Positions 58,793-64,000 of a stretch of 64,000 bases of DNA are shown here, piece by piece. The stretch lies in assembly GCA_934513205.1 (NCBI GenBank), contig CAKSWU010000003.1, positions 62,001 to 126,000 on the forward strand, given 5' to 3'. Position 1 is the stretch's first letter. Each line of letters begins with the position of its first letter. The notes below the pieces were generated by a model. It did not search any database, was not told the origin of the DNA, and saw only the letters and a program-made list of their open reading frames with translations. The stretch comes from an uncultured Faecalibacterium sp. (GTDB lineage: Bacteria > Bacillota > Clostridia > Oscillospirales > Ruminococcaceae). The position numbers and the translations under genes are program-made.

Positions 58793-59215
58793 ATGGTCAA
58801 GAAAACGATCACCTACGTCGATTATGATGGCACCGAGCGCACCGAGGATTTCTACTTCAACCTGAGTGAGGCGGAGATCACCGAGATGCAGCTGAGCGTG
58901 GAAGGTGGAATGCGCGGCTACATTGAGAAGATCATTGCAGCAAAGAGCCAGCTGGAGCTGGTGAAGCTGTTCAAGGACATTCTGCTGCGCAGTTACGGCA
59001 AGAAGAGTCTGGACGGCCGCCTGTTTGTGAAGAACGAGGCCAACACCGCCGAATTCGTTGCAAGCCCGGCTTACAGCATCATCTACATGGAACTGGTGAC
59101 CGACACCGAGGCGGCTACCAAGTTCGTGAACGGTCTGATCCCGGCAGGCTCGCAGAACCCCGCCATGGCCATGGCAGCAACCGACAACGCAGCCCCCGCT
59201 CTGACGCTGGGCTGA
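58793..59215 (+). CDS. Tail assembly chaperone
   Basis: 140 residues between tail tube and tape measure, where gpG-like chaperones lie. FNLSEAEITEMQLSVEGGM is typical. A terminator follows and I see no slippery heptamer for a gpGT frameshift. Confidence 0.7.
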   Translation: MVKKTITYVDYDGTERTEDFYFNLSEAEITEMQLSVEGGMRGYIEKIIAAKSQLELVKLFKDILLRSYGKKSLDGRLFVKNEANTAEFVASPAYSIIYMELVTDTEAATKFVNGLIPAGSQNPAMAMAATDNAAPALTLG

Positions 59216-59260
59216 TGACGAAGGCCCTTTTTGCAAGCATTACTTAGAGGGCAGCATAAG

Positions 59261-59304
59261 AAGGCTATTCGGGAATTTTCCGATTAGCCTTTTTTATTTT
59301 TTTG
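59261..59304 (+). terminator. Terminator inside the tail operon
   Basis: AAGGCTATTCGG and CCGATTAGCCTT (one mismatch) with TTTTTTATTTTTTT. It should lower expression of the downstream tail genes relative to capsid and tube. Confidence 0.85.
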
Positions 59305-59349
59305 TCTGAGTACAGACACGCATTTGAAAAAACAGGGAGAGTGAAAACG

Positions 59350-59895
59350 ATGCTGGAGATCAACATTCCCGGCAATGAACGCTGGGACGAGAAGGCTTGC
59401 GTATTTGTCTACGATAAGCCTGCGACCCTGCGGCTGGAACACAGCCTGCTCTCCCTGTCCAAATGGGAAAGCAAGTGGCACAAGCCGTTTCTGGACGAGT
59501 CAAAGCCAAAGACGCAGGAGGAAACGCTGGACTATGTCCGGTGTATGACCCTGACACAGGGGGTGGATCCGGGCGTCTACTACCGGCTGACGCGTGAGAA
59601 CATGGCTGCCATTCAACGATATATTCAGGACCCTATGACCGCCGCGACCTTTAAAGAGCGCAAAAGCGCGAAAAAGCGAGCACGATACCAGAGTGCAGAG
59701 ACCTTTTATGCCGCCATGGCAAGCTACGGCATTCCGTTCAGCTGCGAAAAGTGGCATCTGAACCGGCTGCTGGCGCTGATCCGGGCCTGCGGCGAAGAGA
59801 ACATGCCGCCCGAGAAGATGGGAAAGCGGGAACAGGCAGCACACATCCGGACACTGAACGCCCAGCGCAGGGCAAAGTATCATTCAAGGGGGTGA
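59350..59895 (+). CDS. Conserved tail-module protein
   Basis: 181 residues from the ATG after AGGGAGAGTGAAAACG. LEINIPGNERWDEKACVFVY start and HLNRLLALIRACGEEN end recur between chaperone and tape measure in Clostridial siphophages; perhaps a second chaperone. Confidence 0.6.
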   Translation: MLEINIPGNERWDEKACVFVYDKPATLRLEHSLLSLSKWESKWHKPFLDESKPKTQEETLDYVRCMTLTQGVDPGVYYRLTRENMAAIQRYIQDPMTAATFKERKSAKKRARYQSAETFYAAMASYGIPFSCEKWHLNRLLALIRACGEENMPPEKMGKREQAAHIRTLNAQRRAKYHSRG

Positions 59896-59899
59896 GGCG

Positions 59900-60286
59900 A
59901 TGCGCCGTGTGATGGAAGTCCGGCAGAAAGGCAACTTTAAGAAAAGCCTGACCTTTTTTGCCCGCGTAAAAACATGGAACGTGCGCCCCATCCTTGAAAA
60001 ATATGGGAAACTTGGTGTGGAGCGGCTTTATGATGCAACGCCGAAAGCGACCGGAAAGACAGCGGCGAGCTGGAGCTATGAAATCAAAATGGATAAGACC
60101 GGGGTGACCCTTTGCTGGAAAAACTCCAACATTGTGGACGGCGTGCCCATCGCGGTCATTTTGCAATACGGACATGGGACGAGAAACGGAGCCTATGTGC
60201 AGGGAATTGACTACATCAACCCGGCACTGGCTCCGATTTTTTCTGCTCTGGCCGATGAACTGTGGAAGGAGGTAAAGAGCCTGTGA
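59900..60286 (+). CDS. HK97 gp10-like tail protein
   Basis: 128 residues. TPKATGKTAASWSYEI and VILQYGHGTRNGAYVQG resemble gp10/neck-type proteins. GTGA overlap with the tape measure. Confidence 0.6.
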   Translation: MRRVMEVRQKGNFKKSLTFFARVKTWNVRPILEKYGKLGVERLYDATPKATGKTAASWSYEIKMDKTGVTLCWKNSNIVDGVPIAVILQYGHGTRNGAYVQGIDYINPALAPIFSALADELWKEVKSL

Positions 60287-63200
60287 GTCAGGAAGTTGAC
60301 GAGCGCGTAGTAGAAATGCGGTTTGACAACGCGCAGTTTGAGCGAAACACCCGACAGAGCATCAAGACCCTGAACGAGCTGGAGCGAAGCCTGAAGCTGG
60401 AAGGCGCAGAGAAAGGCTTTGCACGGATCGAGGATGCTTCGGAAAATGTGGACTTTGACCGGATGACCAGCGCGCTGGAGAACCTGAACAGCAAGTTTTC
60501 GGCAGTAGAAGTGATCGGCGTGACGGCTTTGATGAGGATCACGAACCAGGCCATTGACACCGGCGAAAGATTGGTAAAAAGCCTTTCTGTCGATCAGGTA
60601 ACGAGCGGTTGGAGCAAGTACGCCCAGAAAACCGCCAGCGTGCAGACCATTATGAACGCCACCGGCAAGAGCATCACCAAGGTGAACAGCTACCTTGACA
60701 AGCTGATGTGGTACTCGGACGAGACCAGCTACGGCTTTACCGACATGACCGCGAGCCTTGGTCAGCTGACGGCTGCGGGCGGCGACATTGATAAGCTGAT
60801 CCCCATGATCATGGGCATTGCCAACGCCACGGCGTATGCGGGCAAGGGCGCAAGCGAATTTTCCCGCGTGATCTACAACCTGAACCAGAGTTACAGTCAG
60901 GGATATCTGAGCCTGATGGACTGGAAGAGCGTGGAGCTGGCGGGCGTTGCCACGGCAGAGCTGAAAAAGCAGCTCATTGCCACCGGCGTGGAGCTGGGCC
61001 GGATTAAAGAGGGGGACGTGACCGTTGGCACCTTCAGCACATCGCTTTCCAAGAAATGGGCGGACAAGGAGGTCATGGAGACCGCCTTCGGAAAGCTGGC
61101 GGAGTTTACGCAGGCGGTCAAGAAGATGGTGGACGCGAACCCCGGCATGATAGCTTCGCAGGCCATTGAACAGCTGGCGGACCAGTACGATGAAGTGACG
61201 GTGAAAGCGTTCAAGGCGGCGCAGGAAGCAAAGAGCTTCAGCGAGGCGGTGGACGCCACGAAGGACGCCGTGAGTTCCGGCTGGATGGAAACCTTTGACA
61301 TTCTGTTCGGTAACTACGAGGAAGCAAAGCATTTCTGGAGCGATCTGGCAGAAGAGTTCTGGAACCTTTTTGCAGGCGGAGCCAACGCCCGAAACAACTG
61401 GCTGAGGTCCGCGTTTGACTCGGGTCTGGATCAGATGCTAGGAACAGAGGGTTTCAGTGATGCGTCTGACAACTTTACCAAACTGCTGGAAAAAAGCCTG
61501 ACGCGCAGCGGCCTTCTGACGGAGGAAGCTATTGAAAAAGCAGGAAGCTTTCAGAAAGCATTGGAAGAAAGCGGCGTGACCGCGCAGCAGCTGGGGGATG
61601 TGGTGGCGAGTGCGTCAGGCTTTTACGGCGAACTTGCCGCCATGAGCGATGAGGAATTTGCCAAGACGGGCTACAACCGGCAAGCCGTGCTTGGACTGGC
61701 GCAGGCATATTCCAATATGGTGGAGAAAATTCAAAATGGCGAGGCAAGTCTGGATGAATTTTCCGGCAAGATGAACCGCCTGAGCGGAAGAGAACACTTT
61801 TTCGCTGGCATTCTGAACATTCTGGACGGTGCCAACAGTCTGCTGAACCCGGTGCGGGAAGCATTTGGCGAAGTGTTTATGACGGACGGGTCGCCGCTTT
61901 ATCATTTTCTGGAAGGCTTTGACGAGCTGACCGGGAAGATGGCGCTGAGTGAAGAAACTGCGGAAAAGGTGCAGAAGGTGTTCACCGGCGTATTCAGTGT
62001 ATTGAGCATCGGGCTGAAGGGCGTGAAAACGGTTGGCAAGACCGCTTTTATGATCCTTGGAAAGTTGCTGGATCTGCTGAGCCCGATGGGTGACCTTTTG
62101 CTGAACATCGGAAGCTACATTGGCAATCTGCTGACGTGGGTTGACGTAAGCCTTGGACAGGCAGAGAGCCTTAGCGACGTGTTGGGCATCCTTGTGGGTG
62201 CTGTTGCGGCGCTGGTGAGCCCCATTGCGGACGTAGTGAAAGGCGTGAAGACCCTTGTGCGCGGCGGAAACATGGAGGAAGCAAAGAAGCAGTTCGGCGC
62301 ATTCAGCATCGTGGTGGATGCCGCGGGCAGTGTGCTGGACAAATTCAAAATAGGCAGTGTTTCGGCAGGAAACGTCATTGGTACGGCGTTCCAGCTGCTG
62401 GGCGGCATTCTGCTGGGAGCCTTTGAGGGTGCGGGCGCACTGATCGGTCGTGCATTCAACGGGTTCAAGGGTGCCGGGGACATGGTGAGCGAGTTTGCCG
62501 ACAGCAAGGTACCGCTGCTGGAGAACATCCGGGACGTGGTGCAGAGCCTGCCGGAGAAGGCAGAAAAGGCGCTGGCGGACTTTGGCAGAACCCTGACCGG
62601 CATTATGACCAACATCAGCGGTGCGTGCAGGAATGCACTCAGCGCGGTGAAGGATTTCTTCAACCTGCAGGATGGAGTGGATCTTTACAGGCTGCTGGCG
62701 CTGATCGACGTGGGCGCACTGGCGGCAGCAATCTACGGTGCAACGGTGCTGCTGAAGAAGGCAAGTGACAACTTCAAGAAAACATTGGCAAACCCGATTG
62801 GAGATTTCTTCAAGAGCCTGACGGGTGCCGTGAACACCTGGACAAAAGCCCACACCACGAACAACCTTGTCACCGCGGCGAAGGCCATTGCAACGGCGGT
62901 GGCGTTAATCAGCGGGAGCATGTATCTGCTGGCGAAGATCGACGACCCGATGCAGGCGGCGCAGGCTTTGGCCAGCGTGATCTCGGAATTGTTCAGCATG
63001 GTGGTGGCACTGAAAGTGTTGGCAGCCACCGACCTGACAGGACTTGACACGGCGAAACTGATCGGGACCATTGTAGCTATCAGCATCGGCATGGCGGCGC
63101 TGACGAACACGGTTGCAAAGCTGGGAAAAATGGACGCGGACCAGGCAGAAAAAGGCGTGGAAGCGGTTGGACACATTGCGGCGATGCTGGCCGGAATGAC

Positions 63201-64000
63201 CGGACTGCTGGCGCTGTTCAACAAGCAGCTTGGCGGCGTGAAGGGTGCGGGCGGATTTGTGGCTGCGGCTGCGGCGGTGGACATGATCGCACTGGCACTG
63301 ATCCCGCTGGCAAAAGCGGAAGCCAACGGCCTTGACATTGACGGAGCGGTGAAGGCTATCAACGGCGTGGCCATTGCCATTAGCATTCTGACCGTAGCGG
63401 CAGGCTTTGCGCAGAAGCTGGCGGGAAAAGCAGACGTGAGTACCCTTGACAAGATCATCAAGTATCTTGTGAAGCTGGGTGGGATACTGATCGCCATCAA
63501 TGCAATGGGAACGGCGCTGCTGATGGCTGCAGGAGCGGTGGCGATCTTTGCAAACCTTGGTGACCGCATGATGGACGGTATCCGGGGCGCAGGGCTGGTA
63601 GTGAGCGGCATTGCGGCATTGCTGGTGCTGATGGCAAACACGAAGGTGAACCCCCTGCGGATGAAAAAGGGTGCAGAGAGCATGGCCATCGCCAGTGCTT
63701 CGCTGTTAGTGATGGCAGCTGCCGTAAAGCAGATGGGCAAAGCCATGGAGACGGACACCGGCGGCGCTGGCATGGCCGGCGTGAGCTTAATGCTGATCGG
63801 GCTGGCAGGCGCACTGTATCTGCTTGGCAAGCAGGCACCCGAGAGCACGGCTGCGGCGGTGGCAATGGTGGCCATGGGTGCAGCAATGATCGAAATGGCG
63901 CTGGCCATCAAAATGCTGGCGGATGTTGACTTTGCAAATATTGTAAAGAGCGTGTTCAGCCTTGCAGCAGCACTTGGCGTACTGATCGCAGGATGCTGGG
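60283..64000 (+). CDS. Tail tape measure protein (partial, runs off the end)
   Basis: GTG start within GGAGGTAAAGAGCCT. At least 1,239 residues, open to the window end. N-terminal coiled region (ELERSLKLEGAEKGFARIED), the TIMNATGKSITKVNSYLDKL and SYGFTDMTASLGQLTAAGG segments of phage tape measures, then long Ala/Gly-rich hydrophobic helices. Sets tail length and helps DNA entry. Confidence 0.9.
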   Translation, partial: MSQEVDERVVEMRFDNAQFERNTRQSIKTLNELERSLKLEGAEKGFARIEDASENVDFDRMTSALENLNSKFSAVEVIGVTALMRITNQAIDTGERLVKSLSVDQVTSGWSKYAQKTASVQTIMNATGKSITKVNSYLDKLMWYSDETSYGFTDMTASLGQLTAAGGDIDKLIPMIMGIANATAYAGKGASEFSRVIYNLNQSYSQGYLSLMDWKSVELAGVATAELKKQLIATGVELGRIKEGDVTVGTFSTSLSKKWADKEVMETAFGKLAEFTQAVKKMVDANPGMIASQAIEQLADQYDEVTVKAFKAAQEAKSFSEAVDATKDAVSSGWMETFDILFGNYEEAKHFWSDLAEEFWNLFAGGANARNNWLRSAFDSGLDQMLGTEGFSDASDNFTKLLEKSLTRSGLLTEEAIEKAGSFQKALEESGVTAQQLGDVVASASGFYGELAAMSDEEFAKTGYNRQAVLGLAQAYSNMVEKIQNGEASLDEFSGKMNRLSGREHFFAGILNILDGANSLLNPVREAFGEVFMTDGSPLYHFLEGFDELTGKMALSEETAEKVQKVFTGVFSVLSIGLKGVKTVGKTAFMILGKLLDLLSPMGDLLLNIGSYIGNLLTWVDVSLGQAESLSDVLGILVGAVAALVSPIADVVKGVKTLVRGGNMEEAKKQFGAFSIVVDAAGSVLDKFKIGSVSAGNVIGTAFQLLGGILLGAFEGAGALIGRAFNGFKGAGDMVSEFADSKVPLLENIRDVVQSLPEKAEKALADFGRTLTGIMTNISGACRNALSAVKDFFNLQDGVDLYRLLALIDVGALAAAIYGATVLLKKASDNFKKTLANPIGDFFKSLTGAVNTWTKAHTTNNLVTAAKAIATAVALISGSMYLLAKIDDPMQAAQALASVISELFSMVVALKVLAATDLTGLDTAKLIGTIVAISIGMAALTNTVAKLGKMDADQAEKGVEAVGHIAAMLAGMTGLLALFNKQLGGVKGAGGFVAAAAAVDMIALALIPLAKAEANGLDIDGAVKAINGVAIAISILTVAAGFAQKLAGKADVSTLDKIIKYLVKLGGILIAINAMGTALLMAAGAVAIFANLGDRMMDGIRGAGLVVSGIAALLVLMANTKVNPLRMKKGAESMAIASASLLVMAAAVKQMGKAMETDTGGAGMAGVSLMLIGLAGALYLLGKQAPESTAAAVAMVAMGAAMIEMALAIKMLADVDFANIVKSVFSLAAALGVLIAGCW

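Noticed and set aside
58793..59895. gpG/gpGT-type frameshift between tail chaperone and next gene
   Set aside because: No slippery heptamer seen and a strong terminator lies between the two genes.

Overview
The window joins a Gram-positive gut-type chromosome (1 to about 13.0 kb) to a large tailed prophage (13.2 kb to the window end). Gene order hprK-murB-rapZ-whiA-dnaE-pfkA, the GC-rich code and the protein style point to Clostridia, most likely Faecalibacterium or a close Oscillospiraceae relative. That placement rests on recalled family resemblance, not on a search.

Host part. A minus-strand phosphate cluster (Na/Pi cotransporter with PhoU domain, PhoB-like regulator, PhoR-like kinase, joined by 4-bp overlaps) has a Pho-box-like repeat array upstream. 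Divergently, a plus-strand run encodes HPr kinase, MurB, RapZ, WhiA and DnaE. pfkA follows with its own promoter and terminator.

Prophage. A minus-strand tyrosine integrase with an N-terminal zinc ribbon lies just after the pfkA terminator. From 14.6 to 44.0 kb almost everything is on the plus strand. It comprises many small membrane or zinc-ribbon proteins, three paralogous two-TM proteins, and a 1,338-residue helicase/primase/family-B DNA polymerase fusion. It also holds an SSB-like protein, a SF2 helicase, a dATP/dGTP diphosphohydrolase, ThyX, a Spo0A-C-like DNA-binding protein beside an iteron cluster (candidate origin), two nucleases, and a 933-residue protein with the DFDGD motif of double-psi beta-barrel RNA polymerases. 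From 44.4 kb the packaging and virion module begins: HNH nuclease, Acb2/Tad1-like anti-defence protein, tail-fibre genes with a lectin-like possible variable protein, terminase, portal, protease-capsid fusion, connectors, tail tube, chaperone and a tape measure that runs off the end. A minus-strand cassette of three zinc-ribbon or membrane proteins interrupts the head genes.

The main unexplained signal is regulatory. Thirteen copies of a strictly 30-bp bipartite element (GACGCGAAAAAT, eight variable bases, CTTTATGGAA) stand upstream of early genes, often right after hairpin terminators. One copy abuts a tRNA-like gene at the base where that RNA should start. The phage carries its own putative single-chain RNA polymerase, so these are candidate promoters for it. 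Separately, GATATT occurs about 60 times on the plus strand of the early module, in all three reading frames, and is almost absent elsewhere. No lysis genes, attR or reverse transcriptase are visible; they would lie beyond the window.
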